Below, in pieces: positions 18,011 through 28,160 of a stretch of DNA of 64,000 bases. The notes under the pieces are model-generated. The model had not been told where the DNA came from and made no database searches. It saw nothing but the letters and a program-made list of their open reading frames with translations. Position numbers and translations under genes: made by a program. Origin of the DNA: Loktanella atrilutea (GTDB lineage: Bacteria > Pseudomonadota > Alphaproteobacteria > Rhodobacterales > Rhodobacteraceae); NCBI RefSeq assembly GCF_900128995.1, contig NZ_FQUE01000001.1, positions 496,001-560,000 of the forward strand, in the 5' to 3' direction. The first letter of the stretch is position 1, and every line of letters begins with the position of its first letter.

Positions 18011-19015
18011 TCAACCGCCGGTATGGCTCATGTGGCGCGAGACCTGTCCGTCGACCGCCTGACGGGAATAGTCGAAGTCGTGGCCCTTCGGCTTCAGCGC
18101 GATGGCGGCGCGGATCGCGTCGTCGAGCACCGCGTCGGATTCCGACGACCGCAGAGGCGCGCGCAGGTCCGAGTGGCCCTCCTGCCCGAGGCAGGTGTAG
18201 ATCTCTCCGGTGCAGGTGATGCGCACGCGGTTGCAGGATTCGCAGAAGTTGTGGGACAGGGGCGTGATGAAGCCGATCTTTTGTCCCGTCTCGTTCAGGC
18301 GGACGTAGCGGGCGGGGCCGCCGGTGTCGTCGGGCAGGTCGGTCAGGGTGTAGCGGGTGGCGAGCTGTGCGCGCAGGTCCTTGAGCGACCAGTATTGCCC
18401 GATGCGGTCCTCGTTGCCGATGTCGCCCATGGGCATGACCTCGATGAAGGTCATGTCGATGTCGCGGGCGGCGGCCCATGCGGTCATGGTGAAGAGCTCG
18501 TCCTCGTTGAAGTCCTTCAGCGCCACGGCGTTGATCTTGACCCGGAGGCCGGCGCGTTGCGCCGCGTCGATGCCGCGCAGCACCTGCGGCAGGCGGCCCC
18601 AGCGGGTGACGCGGGCGAATTTCGCCTCGTCCAGCGTGTCGAGGCTGACGTTCACCCGGCGCACGCCGGCGGCAAAGAGGTCGTCCGCGAAGCGTTCGAG
18701 CTGGCTGCCGTTGGTGGTCAGCGTCAATTCCTTCAGCGCGCCGGAGTCGAGGTGCCGCGACATGCTGCGGAAGAAGGTCATGATCTCGCGCCGCACCAGC
18801 GGTTCGCCGCCGGTGATGCGCAGCTTCTGCACCCCCAGCCGCACGAAGGCGGAGCACATGCGGTCGAGCTCTTCCAGCGTCAGGAGGTCCTTCTTGGGCA
18901 GGAAGGTCATGTTTTCCGACATGCAGTAGACGCAGCGGAAATCGCAGCGGTCCGTGACGGAGACACGCAGGTAACGGATGGCGCGGGCGAAGGGGTCGAT
19001 CAGGGGTGCAGTCAT
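18011..19015 (-). CDS. moaA: GTP 3',8-cyclase (molybdenum cofactor biosynthesis)
   Basis: 334-residue radical-SAM enzyme starting molybdopterin synthesis from GTP. It has the N-terminal CDFRCVYC cluster, the [13 protein letters not shown]-binding region, the C-terminal cluster [19 protein letters not shown], and the C-terminal Gly-Gly pair (HTGG) needed for activity in the family. The start at 19015 fits the homology; the open frame continues 12 codons further without support. Its partner moaC is not in the window. It is divergent from a small lipoprotein gene. Confidence 0.96.
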   Translation of the reverse strand: MTAPLIDPFARAIRYLRVSVTDRCDFRCVYCMSENMTFLPKKDLLTLEELDRMCSAFVRLGVQKLRITGGEPLVRREIMTFFRSMSRHLDSGALKELTLTTNGSQLERFADDLFAAGVRRVNVSLDTLDEAKFARVTRWGRLPQVLRGIDAAQRAGLRVKINAVALKDFNEDELFTMTAWAAARDIDMTFIEVMPMGDIGNEDRIGQYWSLKDLRAQLATRYTLTDLPDDTGGPARYVRLNETGQKIGFITPLSHNFCESCNRVRITCTGEIYTCLGQEGHSDLRAPLRSSESDAVLDDAIRAAIALKPKGHDFDYSRQAVDGQVSRHMSHTGG

Positions 19016-19102
19016 GTCGCAGAACCTAGGGCTGCGCGGTGGGGTGCGCAAGGCGCGGGGAGGGACTTGTCAGGAATGTGCGCTGAACCTAGCGTCTGTC
19101 CC

Positions 19103-19588
19103 ATGAGAATCCTGTTGTTGATCCCCGCCTTCGCCCTGGCCGCCTGCGAAACCCTGCAGACGCCCGCAACCGCAACCGCCCCCGGCGCCGCCGTGACCCC
19201 CGCGGGGGCCGCGGCACCTGCGCCGACCCTCGATCCCACGCCGCCACCGCGACCGCCGGCGGCGGCACGCACGGTGGATCAGTTCGACACCACCTCGGCC
19301 GAGGACAAGGCCGAGGCGCTGGCGGTGAAGGCGGATGCACCGGTCAAGGACCTGGGCACCACGCTGGCGACGCTGGGCCCGCCGGCGGAGCCGGGGATCT
19401 GGCTGAAGACGCCGCTGGTCGACGCGCTGACGAAAGGCCGCGTGAGCTACAACGGCAAGGATGCCAACGTGGAGCTGCGCCCGTCCGGCGGGGCGGCGGG
19501 GTCGGGCAGCCAGATCTCTCTGGCGGCGATGCAGACGCTGGGAATTCCGCTGACCGAGATCGCCGAGGTGAGCGTCTCGATGGAATGA
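19103..19588 (+). CDS. Small predicted lipoprotein of unknown function
   Basis: 161 residues. A lipoprotein signal peptide ends in ALAAC (cysteine about residue 15). An Ala/Pro-rich linker (residues 20-55) follows, then a small mixed domain ending at IPLTEIAEVSVSME. The linker looks like a spacer between the lipid anchor and a periplasmic domain. It is divergent from moaA, with the ATG 87 bases from the moaA start. I do not recognise the C-terminal domain. Hairpins and a GAGGTATTT element follow the stop. Confidence 0.8.
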   Translation: MRILLLIPAFALAACETLQTPATATAPGAAVTPAGAAAPAPTLDPTPPPRPPAAARTVDQFDTTSAEDKAEALAVKADAPVKDLGTTLATLGPPAEPGIWLKTPLVDALTKGRVSYNGKDANVELRPSGGAAGSGSQISLAAMQTLGIPLTEIAEVSVSME

Positions 19589-19589
19589 G

Positions 19590-19664
19590 GGGGTGGCGGG
19601 CCCCGCCCGCCCACCCCTTTCGGGGCTCTGCCCCGGACCCCGAGGTATTTCGGACGAGGAGAAG
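19590..19664 (+). repeat. Terminator hairpin plus GC-hairpin/GAGGTATTT element, copy B
   Basis: An imperfect GC stem (GGGGTGGCGGG against CCCGCCCACCCC with one bulge, then TTT) at 19590-19620 is followed by hairpin CGGGGC-TCT-GCCCCG (19621-19635). The motif GACCCCGAGGTATTTCGGA and the tail ACGAGGAGAAG run to 19664. Same orientation as the lipoprotein gene that ends at 19588. Confidence 0.75.
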
Positions 19665-19712
19665 CGCAAAGGCGGTCTGATGGCCTCGATCCGGGATCCG
19701 GGCCGTGTATCG

Positions 19713-19745
19713 GCGGATCGGATCGGCGCAGCCGATCCGATCCGC
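19713..19745. terminator. Perfect 15-bp hairpin between convergent genes
   Basis: Arms GCGGATCGGATCGGC and its exact complement around a GCA loop. It lies three bases beyond the glmS stop and downstream of the convergent lipoprotein gene. There is no U-run, so it is either a stem-only transcript end or a processing/stability hairpin. Confidence 0.65.
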
Positions 19746-19747
19746 TG

Positions 19748-21571
<1,824 letters not shown>

Positions 21572-21576
21572 GGGAT

Positions 21577-22926
21577 TCAGTCTTTCTGCTTGGCGGCCTT
21601 GAGGGCCTTGAGTTTGTCCATCAGGCGGGCGGCGAGGCCCGTCTTGTTGATCTGCGGCGCGCGCCCCAATGCGAGGTCGCCCGGGGGCACGTCGCGGGTG
21701 ATGACGGAGCCGGAGCCGGTCATGGCGCCCGCGCCGACGGTCACGGGCGCGACCAGCATGGTGGAGGAACCGATGAAGGCGCCGGCGCCGATTTCCGTGT
21801 GGTGCTTGAAGTAGCCGTCGTAGTTGCAGGTGACGGTGCCCGCGCCGATGTTGGCGCCCGCACCCACGTGGGCGTCGCCGATGTAGGTCAGGTGGCTGAC
21901 CTTGGCGCCGGTGTCGATCAGCGCGCTCTTGATCTCGACGAAGTTGCCGACCTTGGCGTCCTCGGCCAGTTCGGCGCCGGGGCGCAGGCGGGCGTAGGGG
22001 CCGACGGTGGCGCCGCGGCTGACGTGGCAGCCTTCGAGGTGGGAAAAGGCGCGGATCGTGGCACCACTTTCCACCGTGACGCCGGGGGCGAAGACGACGT
22101 AGGGCTCGATCAGGGCATCGGCGCCGATGTGGGTGTCGTGGGCGAAGATCACCGTGTCGGGGGCGGGCAGGGTGACGCCGTCGGCGATGGCGGCGGCGCG
22201 GGCGCTGCGCTGGAACTGCTGTTCGGCGGCGGCGAGTTCGGCGCGGGAGTTGATGCCCAGCGTTTCCGCTTCGTCACAGGTCACGACGCCGGCGGTGAGG
22301 CCGCGGGCGCGGGCGAGGCCCACGATGTCGGTCAGGTAGTATTCGCCCGCGGCGTTGGCGTTGCCCACCGCGTCGATCAGGGCAAACAGCGTGTCCGCAT
22401 CGGCGCAGATGACGCCGGAGTTGCACAGGTCGATGGCGCGGGTGGCATCATCCGCGTCCTTGTATTCGACGATCTCGGCGAGGCTGTCGCCGTCCATCAC
22501 CAGACGCCCGTAGCGGCCCGGATCGGCGGCGTGGAAGCCCAGCACGACGACATCGTGGCTGCGGCGGGCATCCAGCATCCTCTCCAGCGTTTCCGGCGTG
22601 ATGAAGGGGGTGTCGCCGTAGAGCACCACGGCGTCGCCGGTGAAACCGGCGAGGGCCGGGCGGGCCTGGGCGACCGCATGGGCGGTGCCCAGCTGTTCGG
22701 TCTGGCGGACGCAGGCGATGCGGTCGTCGAAGGCGGTCGCGGCCTTTTCCACGAGGTCGCCGCCGTGACCGGTGACGACGACGGTGCGCGCAGGGTCGAG
22801 CGCGCCGCCTGCCTGAAGCGCATGGATCAGCAGCGGTGCGCCTGCCAGCGGGTGCAGGACCTTTGGCAGGTCCGATTGCATGCGTGTGCCCTTGCCTGCC
22901 GCGAGAACGATCAAAGCTGTTGTCAT
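21577..22926 (-). CDS. glmU: Bifunctional UDP-GlcNAc pyrophosphorylase / GlcN-1-P acetyltransferase
   Basis: 449 residues. The N-terminal uridyltransferase domain has LAAGKGTRMQSDLPKVLHPL, and the C-terminal left-handed beta-helix acetyltransferase domain has hexapeptide repeats (VGNFVEIKSALIDTGAKVSHLTYIGDAHVG). Together with GlmS and a phosphoglucosamine mutase it produces UDP-GlcNAc. The start at 22926 matches the family N-terminus (MTTALIVLAAGKG); an alternative ATG at 22944 adds only six residues. Divergent from gph. Confidence 0.97.
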   Translation of the reverse strand: MTTALIVLAAGKGTRMQSDLPKVLHPLAGAPLLIHALQAGGALDPARTVVVTGHGGDLVEKAATAFDDRIACVRQTEQLGTAHAVAQARPALAGFTGDAVVLYGDTPFITPETLERMLDARRSHDVVVLGFHAADPGRYGRLVMDGDSLAEIVEYKDADDATRAIDLCNSGVICADADTLFALIDAVGNANAAGEYYLTDIVGLARARGLTAGVVTCDEAETLGINSRAELAAAEQQFQRSARAAAIADGVTLPAPDTVIFAHDTHIGADALIEPYVVFAPGVTVESGATIRAFSHLEGCHVSRGATVGPYARLRPGAELAEDAKVGNFVEIKSALIDTGAKVSHLTYIGDAHVGAGANIGAGTVTCNYDGYFKHHTEIGAGAFIGSSTMLVAPVTVGAGAMTGSGSVITRDVPPGDLALGRAPQINKTGLAARLMDKLKALKAAKQKD

Positions 22927-23054
22927 GTGCGCTGTCTGCCCCATTTGTCGTCTGGCCGGGTTGTATCCATTCCTGTCCCGCTTACAAGGCGGAGCGGTTT
23001 CACGAAGGTTTACCATTCGTAACAGTGGACCGGACGGGACCAAGGGGGAATGAC

Positions 23055-23717
23055 ATGCGCACGGTGGTTTTCGATCTCGACGGCACGCTGGCGGACACCA
23101 GCGGCGACCTGATCGCGGCGGCGAACGCCTGTTTCCGCGATCTGGGGCTGGGCGATCAGCTGGACCCGGCGCGGGACCAGAAGACGGCGGTGCGCGGGGC
23201 GAAGGCCATGCTGCGGCTGGGGCTGGAGCGGGCGGGGCGGCTGGACGAGGATCTGGTCGATGCGCAGTATCAGCCGCTGCTGGATCATTACGGGCGGGCG
23301 ATCAGCACCCATACCTATCTTTACGACGGTGCGATGGATGCGATCGCCGCGCTGACCGCGGCAGGCTACCGCGTGGCGATCTGCACCAACAAGCCGGAGG
23401 CGCTGGCGGTGCAGCTTCTGACCGCGCTCGGCGTGGGCGAGCGGTTCCATGCGATGCTGGGGGCGGACAGTCTGGCGGTGCGCAAGCCCGACCCGGAACA
23501 TCTGCTCGAGACGGTGCGCCGGGCGGGCGGCGATCCGGGGATGTGCCTGCTGGTCGGCGACACGGACACGGACCGCAAGACCGCCCATGCGGCGGGCGTG
23601 CCATCGGTGCTGGTGACCTTCGGTCCGGCGGGCGAGGACATGGCGGCGCTGAACCCTGCCGCCTTGTTGGACCATTACAACGATCTGCCCCGGGTCGTGC
23701 GCGACCTGATCGGTTAA
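23055..23717 (+). CDS. gph: HAD-family phosphatase, phosphoglycolate phosphatase-like
   Basis: 220 residues. The HAD motif I FDLDGTLADTSGD has nucleophile Asp7 and acid Asp9; ICTNKPE is motif II and VGDTDTDRKTAHAAG motif IV. A helical cap lies between motifs I and II. AAGGGGG precedes the ATG. It removes phosphate from 2-phosphoglycolate or a related small sugar phosphate; HAD specificity is hard to fix from sequence alone. It is divergent from glmU with a 128-base gap. Confidence 0.88.
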   Translation: MRTVVFDLDGTLADTSGDLIAAANACFRDLGLGDQLDPARDQKTAVRGAKAMLRLGLERAGRLDEDLVDAQYQPLLDHYGRAISTHTYLYDGAMDAIAALTAAGYRVAICTNKPEALAVQLLTALGVGERFHAMLGADSLAVRKPDPEHLLETVRRAGGDPGMCLLVGDTDTDRKTAHAAGVPSVLVTFGPAGEDMAALNPAALLDHYNDLPRVVRDLIG

Positions 23718-23757
23718 CAGATTGACGACGCCTGCGTCTGCCGCGACAGTCCGTCCC

Positions 23758-24963
23758 ATGGGAGAGGTGTTCACAGGCAGCTTCACGCAGCAGGAACCGT
23801 TGCCGGAGGCATCCATCGCGGCGGCGGAGGCGGTGCTGCGCCACGGTCGTCTGCATCGCTACAACACCGCCGAAGGCGAGATCGCGGAAACCGCCCTGCT
23901 GGAAGAGGAATTCGCCGCCCGGACCGGGGCCGCCTTCTGCCTCGCCGTCGCCTCTGGCGGCTATGCGCTGGGTTGCGCGCTGCGCGCCTGCGGGGTGACG
24001 CCGGGCGATACCGTGCTGACCAATGCCTTTACCCTTGCCCCGGTGCCGGGGGCGATCGCGGGCGTGGGGGCGGTGCCGGTGCTGGTCGGCGTGACCGACG
24101 CGCTGGTCATCGATCTGGAGGATCTGGCGGCGAAGCTGGACCGGGCGCGGGTGCTGCTTCTGTCCCACATGCGCGGGCACATCTGCGACATGGACCGGCT
24201 GATGGACCTGTGCGACGCCGCCGGCGTCACGGTGATCGAGGATTGCGCGCACACCATGGGCGCCGCATGGAACGGCAGGCCCACGGGTCGCTGGGGGCTG
24301 ATGGGATGCTTTTCCACCCAGACCTACAAGCACGTCAATTCCGGCGAGGGGGGCTTGCTGATCTCTGACGATGCGGAGGCGATGGCGCGGGCGGTGCTAC
24401 TGTCGGGGAGCTACATGCTTTATGGCCGGCACAGGGCGGCCCCGCCGCCGGAGGCCTTTGCCGAACTGCGCTACGCGGTGCCGAACATCTCTGGCCGGAT
24501 GGACAACCTGCGCGCGGCGATCCTGCGGCCGCAGCTGCGCGCGCTGACGCGGCAGGCGGGGCGCTGGAACGACCGCTACCGCAAGGTGGCGGAGGGGCTG
24601 GCGGATGTGCCGGGGCTGGTGGTGCCCGCGCGCCCGGCAGCGGAGCAGTTCGTGGCGTCGTCCATCCAGTTCCTGCTGCCGGACCGGTCGGAGACGGAGG
24701 TCGCGGCGGTCGTCGCGGGCTGCGCCGCGCGGGGGGTGGAGCTGAAATGGTTCGGTGCGGCGGAGCCGGTGGGCTTCACCTCGGACTACGGGTCGTGGCG
24801 CTATGCGCCGCAGGACCGGCTGCCCGCGACGGACCGGGTGCTGGCGGGGCTGCTGGACATGCGCCTGCCGCTGACGTTCAGCCTGGACGACTGTGCCCTG
24901 ATCGCGCGGATCATCCGCGCGGTGGTGACAGAGGTCCTGACGCCCGCGCGGGGGGCCGCATGA
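23758..24963 (+). CDS. DegT/DnrJ/EryC1-type PLP aminotransferase
   Basis: 401 residues from the ATG at 23758; the frame opens 12 codons earlier at a TTG with no homology. Fold-type I sugar aminotransferase family: Lys191 in TYKHVNSGEGG is the PLP lysine, and VIEDCAHTMGAAWNGRPTGRWGLMGCFS is the cofactor-binding block. Members aminate nucleotide-linked or cyclitol keto groups, but no sugar-nucleotide gene is adjacent. The stop overlaps the next ORF by four bases (ATGA). The true substrate is unknown. Confidence 0.88.
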   Translation: MGEVFTGSFTQQEPLPEASIAAAEAVLRHGRLHRYNTAEGEIAETALLEEEFAARTGAAFCLAVASGGYALGCALRACGVTPGDTVLTNAFTLAPVPGAIAGVGAVPVLVGVTDALVIDLEDLAAKLDRARVLLLSHMRGHICDMDRLMDLCDAAGVTVIEDCAHTMGAAWNGRPTGRWGLMGCFSTQTYKHVNSGEGGLLISDDAEAMARAVLLSGSYMLYGRHRAAPPPEAFAELRYAVPNISGRMDNLRAAILRPQLRALTRQAGRWNDRYRKVAEGLADVPGLVVPARPAAEQFVASSIQFLLPDRSETEVAAVVAGCAARGVELKWFGAAEPVGFTSDYGSWRYAPQDRLPATDRVLAGLLDMRLPLTFSLDDCALIARIIRAVVTEVLTPARGAA

Positions 24964-25496
24964 GGCTGGCGGAGGTCGAAACCGCCATCGCCGCCGCCCT
25001 GTCGGAGATCGGCCAGAGCGCAGCGCCCTACCGGATCGACCGCCAGCCCCGCGGCGACGGCACGCCCCATGTGGAGGGCGAGGGACCGTTCTTTGAACTC
25101 GTCGTGGACGACGACGGGATGGAGCGGACCCGCGAGACGGTGGACGGTCACGAGCTGCTGTACCGGATGCTGCGGCGCGAGACACGGTTGCTGGCGATGG
25201 CCGCGGAACGGCGGACGCGGACGGTGCAGGCGCCCGGCTGGGTCATGCGGCTGCGCCGGTGGTGGCCGGGGGCGCTGGAGGGGCTGGTCGGCACCGACGA
25301 CTATTCCCGCGCCACATGGATGGAGGCGCATGCGCACCTGATGACGCGCCTGCGCAGCGACTGGGGCGCCCGGGTGAAGACCGAGAACGACGCGATGCTG
25401 CGGCGCTATCCCCTGACCACGGCGGAGCGGGAGAATTTCCGCAGGCTGGATCTGGCGGCGTTCGGGATCACGGACGGGCGGTCGGCGCCGCGGTGA
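24960..25496 (+). CDS. Imm63-like protein coupled to the aminotransferase
   Basis: 178 residues, no signal peptide or membrane segment. The pattern GDGTPHVE...ELVVDDDGMER.RET.DGHELLYRML...MEAHAHLMTRLRSDWGAR...MLRRYP resembles the Imm63 immunity-protein family, known from polymorphic-toxin loci. This is recognition by eye and needs a profile search. The ATGA overlap couples it to the DegT-type aminotransferase; no toxin is visible nearby, so an orphan or re-purposed member is likely. A GAGGTATTT-type element follows. Confidence 0.6.
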   Translation: MRLAEVETAIAAALSEIGQSAAPYRIDRQPRGDGTPHVEGEGPFFELVVDDDGMERTRETVDGHELLYRMLRRETRLLAMAAERRTRTVQAPGWVMRLRRWWPGALEGLVGTDDYSRATWMEAHAHLMTRLRSDWGARVKTENDAMLRRYPLTTAERENFRRLDLAAFGITDGRSAPR

Positions 25497-25561
25497 GGGC
25501 CCGCGCAACAGCGCAGCGCGGCTGCGCGATGGAGTCCGGTGCGACACGGCCTCGGCGGATC

Positions 25562-25613
25562 CCGGTGGCTCTGGCCGGACCCTCCGGGGGGAGTATTTGG
25601 AAAAAAGCGAGGA
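25562..25613 (+). repeat. GC-hairpin plus GAGTATTT element, copy C (degenerate)
   Basis: A weak GC stem (CCGG...CCGG around 25562-25578) is followed by ACCCTCCGGGGGGAGTATTT, then an A-rich stretch and AGCGAGGA. It has the layout and orientation of the other copies: downstream of a plus-strand gene and immediately before the convergent creA stop. Confidence 0.6.
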
Positions 25614-25620
25614 CGGGGCG

Positions 25621-26097
25621 TCAGTCTTGCGCCGCGGCCTCTGCCCCGGGGGTGTAGAGCGGGACGGTGCTGATCGACATCTTGGCGGAGCCCTGCGTCA
25701 GCTCGTTCGCGTGGGCGAGATAGATCAGGGTGTTGTTCGCCTCGTCGAAGATGCGCTTGATGCGGATCGACTTGAGGATGATGGACTGGCGTTCCTGAAA
25801 GACGTTCTCTCCGTCCTTGCTGCGGTCGATGTCGCCGATCACGATGGGGCCGGTCTGGCGGCACGCGATGGAGGAGTTCGAGGGGTCCTCGAACCAGTTG
25901 CCGTTCGACAGACGGTCGATGATCGAGCGGTCGAAATAGGCGAGATGGCAGGTGACGCCCTGCACCTTGGGGTCGTGCACCGCCTCGATCACGATGTCGT
26001 TGCCGACCCAGTCGACGCCGACCTTGCCGACGGTCTCTGCCGTCGTGACGGTGGCAAGCAGGGTGATGGCGGTCGCGATTGCGGTGATGTGTTTCAT
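25621..26097 (-). CDS. creA: CreA family periplasmic protein
   Basis: 158 residues with a Sec signal peptide (MKHITAIATAITLLATVTTAE). The body contains the CreA signatures VGVDWVGNDIVIEAVHDPKVQGVTCHLAYFDRS and RSKDGENVFQERQSIILKSIRIKRIFDEANNTLIYLAH. The family is widespread and conserved but of unknown function; in E. coli it is named for its position by creBCD, which is not present here. The two cysteines may form a disulfide. It is divergent from ivd. Confidence 0.93.
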   Translation of the reverse strand: MKHITAIATAITLLATVTTAETVGKVGVDWVGNDIVIEAVHDPKVQGVTCHLAYFDRSIIDRLSNGNWFEDPSNSSIACRQTGPIVIGDIDRSKDGENVFQERQSIILKSIRIKRIFDEANNTLIYLAHANELTQGSAKMSISTVPLYTPGAEAAAQD

Positions 26098-26166
26098 GAA
26101 AACCGATGTAAGCTGGCGGCGGGGGGATGCAAGGGACTTGACCGCCGGGGCGCCCCTGACCTAGGA

Positions 26167-26184
26167 ATTGAACAAGTGTTCAAT
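26167..26184. promoter_or_regulatory. Operator-like palindrome upstream of ivd
   Basis: Perfect inverted repeat ATTGAACA-AG-TGTTCAAT, directly followed by the AAAGGA ribosome-binding site and the ivd start 14 bases later. The form and size fit a TetR-type repressor site, and TetR-family repressors commonly control branched-chain or acyl-CoA catabolic operons. No regulator gene is in the window next to it. Confidence 0.65.
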
Positions 26185-26197
26185 AAAGGATGCCGCG

Positions 26198-27361
26198 ATG
26201 TTCCATGCCTCGATGACCTTCGACCTTGGCGAGGACGTGAACGCCCTGCGCGACATGGTGCACGGCTGGGCGCAGGATCGTCTGAAGCCGATGGCCGCGG
26301 CGATCGACCGGGACAACGCCTTTCCGCCCGCGCTGTGGCGGGAGCTGGGCGATCTGGGGCTGCTGGGCGTGACGGTGCCGGAGGACTACGGCGGAGCGGG
26401 GATGAGCTATCTGGCCCATACGGTCGCGGTTGAGGAGATCGCGCGGGCGAGTGCGAGCGTCAGCCTGTCCTATGGTGCGCATTCCAACCTTTGCGTGAAC
26501 CAGATCAAGCTGAACGGGACCGCGGCGCAGAAGGCGAAGTACCTGCCGCGGCTGGTCAGCGGCGAACACGTCGGTGCGCTGGCGATGAGCGAGGCGGGGG
26601 CGGGGTCGGACGTGGTGTCGATGTCGCTGGCGGCAGAGAAGCGCAACGACCATTACCGGCTGTCGGGAACGAAATACTGGATCACCAACGGGCCGGATGC
26701 CGACACGCTGGTGGTCTATGCCAAGACCGACAGGGACGCGGGATCGAAGGGGATTACGGCATTCCTGATCGAGCGGGAGATGACCGGATTCTCTACCAGC
26801 CCCCACTTCGACAAGCTCGGCATGCGGGGGTCGAATACGGCGGAGCTGGTGTTCGACGACGTGGAAGTGCCCTTCGAGAACGTGCTGGGCGAGGAGGGGC
26901 GCGGCGTGCGCGTGCTGATGTCCGGCCTCGACTACGAGCGGGTCGTGCTGGCGGGGATTGGCCTCGGGATCATGGCGGCCTGTCTGGACGAGGTGATGCC
27001 CTATCTGGCGGAGCGCAAGCAGTTCGGCCAGCCGATCGGGTCGTTCCAGCTGATGCAGGGCAAGATCGCGGACATGTACACGGCGATGAATTCGGCCCGG
27101 GCCTATGTCTACGAGGTCGCGCGGGCCTGCGACCGGGGGACGGTGACGCGTCAGGATGCGGCGGCCTGCTGTCTTTATGCCTCCGAGGAGGCGATGAAGC
27201 AGGCGCATCAGGCGGTGCAGGCGATGGGCGGGGCCGGCTTCATGGCCGACGCGCCGGTCGCGCGGCTGTTCCGCGATGCCAAGCTGATGGAGATCGGGGC
27301 GGGCACCAGTGAGATCCGGCGGATGCTGGTGGGGCGCGAGCTGATGGCGGCGATGGGGTGA
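26198..27361 (+). CDS. ivd: Isovaleryl-CoA dehydrogenase
   Basis: 387-residue acyl-CoA dehydrogenase. It oxidises isovaleryl-CoA to 3-methylcrotonyl-CoA, passing electrons to ETF. The catalytic Glu247 lies in [10 protein letters not shown], the position that distinguishes isovaleryl-CoA dehydrogenases from other family members, where the base sits near the C-terminus. FAD-contact blocks [10 protein letters not shown] and [19 protein letters not shown] are intact, and the C-terminus [32 protein letters not shown] is typical. AAAGGA sits seven bases before the ATG. First gene of the leucine operon; mccB and mccA supply the next step. Confidence 0.96.
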   Translation: MFHASMTFDLGEDVNALRDMVHGWAQDRLKPMAAAIDRDNAFPPALWRELGDLGLLGVTVPEDYGGAGMSYLAHTVAVEEIARASASVSLSYGAHSNLCVNQIKLNGTAAQKAKYLPRLVSGEHVGALAMSEAGAGSDVVSMSLAAEKRNDHYRLSGTKYWITNGPDADTLVVYAKTDRDAGSKGITAFLIEREMTGFSTSPHFDKLGMRGSNTAELVFDDVEVPFENVLGEEGRGVRVLMSGLDYERVVLAGIGLGIMAACLDEVMPYLAERKQFGQPIGSFQLMQGKIADMYTAMNSARAYVYEVARACDRGTVTRQDAAACCLYASEEAMKQAHQAVQAMGGAGFMADAPVARLFRDAKLMEIGAGTSEIRRMLVGRELMAAMG

Positions 27362-27642
27362 GGCGCTGGGCGCTCTTCGCGCCGCTGGGGGCGCTGATCG
27401 TGCTGACGGGCTACCTTGGCCTGCGCATGGGGCAGCCGCTGGGGGATACGGAGATCATAGAGCGGGCCGCGGCGCGCTATGTGGCCGAGGCGGGGGACGG
27501 CGCGGCGCGCACCGATTGCGCGGCGACGGCGCATCCGCAGGCGCGGATGATCGTGGTGTGCCATCACCCGGACGGGCGCAGCTTTTCCTACGTGATGGGC
27601 GACCGGGGCGAGGTTTTCGAGGCGGCGGGGCCGCAGGCGTGA
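27358..27642 (+). CDS. Small single-span membrane/periplasmic protein
   Basis: 94 residues starting with GTG inside the ivd stop (GTGA overlap), so translation is coupled. An N-terminal hydrophobic segment ([18 protein letters not shown]) acts as anchor or signal. The remainder holds two cysteines ([18 protein letters not shown]) and a short beta-rich tail ([15 protein letters not shown]). I do not recognise the family. Its place between ivd and mccB suggests passive co-expression or an envelope role. Confidence 0.7.
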   Translation: MRRWALFAPLGALIVLTGYLGLRMGQPLGDTEIIERAAARYVAEAGDGAARTDCAATAHPQARMIVVCHHPDGRSFSYVMGDRGEVFEAAGPQA

Positions 27643-27653
27643 GGAGGTTCGGG

Positions 27654-28160
27654 ATGAAGATCGTGGTGCAGGCAATTGTAGCGGCGGGGTTTTTCGCCGG
27701 GCCGGCAGCGGCGCAGGATCTGGTCTATGCGGACGATGCGACGCAGACCTGTCTGGCGGATGCGGCGCCGGGGGACCGTGCGGCCTGCGCCGGGGACTCG
27801 GCGGCGGCCTGCATGCGGGATACGCCGGGCGGGGATTCGACCGTCGGCATGGGGGGCTGTCTGGACCGGGAGCGGCAGTTCTGGGACGACGCGCTGAACG
27901 CCGCCTACGGCGACCTGATGGCGCTTTACAAGACGCGCGACGCGGAGGCCGCGGCGGGCGGCTGGAACGCGCCGGAGCAGGTCCCGGCGCTGAAGGCGAT
28001 GCAGCGGGCCTGGATCGCCTATCGCGATGCGCGTTGCGATTTCGAGCGGGCGAAGTGGGGCGGCGGCACCGGCGGCGGGCCAGCCACGCTGCAGTGTCTG
28101 ATGGCGGTGACGGCGGAACAGACGGTGTTGCTGCAGGACGGCATGGACGGTCTGCAATGA
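27654..28160 (+). CDS. LprI-like (DUF1311) secreted protein
   Basis: 168 residues. A signal peptide ([21 protein letters not shown]) precedes a cysteine-rich region and the helical motif [21 protein letters not shown]...[19 protein letters not shown], which is the LprI/DUF1311 signature. Family members include a mycobacterial lysozyme inhibitor. GAGGAGG precedes the ATG at 27654. It overlaps mccB by four bases. A periplasmic protein inside a leucine-catabolic operon has no obvious metabolic role. Confidence 0.88.
   Translation: MKIVVQAIVAAGFFAGPAAAQDLVYADDATQTCLADAAPGDRAACAGDSAAACMRDTPGGDSTVGMGGCLDRERQFWDDALNAAYGDLMALYKTRDAEAAAGGWNAPEQVPALKAMQRAWIAYRDARCDFERAKWGGGTGGGPATLQCLMAVTAEQTVLLQDGMDGLQ

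Noticed and set aside
17981-19102. Long N-terminal extension of the small lipoprotein across moaA
   Set aside because: It is antisense to moaA, and the lipoprotein signal peptide begins cleanly at 19103.
21572-21576. glmS ribozyme or riboswitch before glmS
   Set aside because: Only five bases separate glmU and glmS on the minus strand, so there is no room, and ribozyme control belongs to Firmicutes-type glmS genes.
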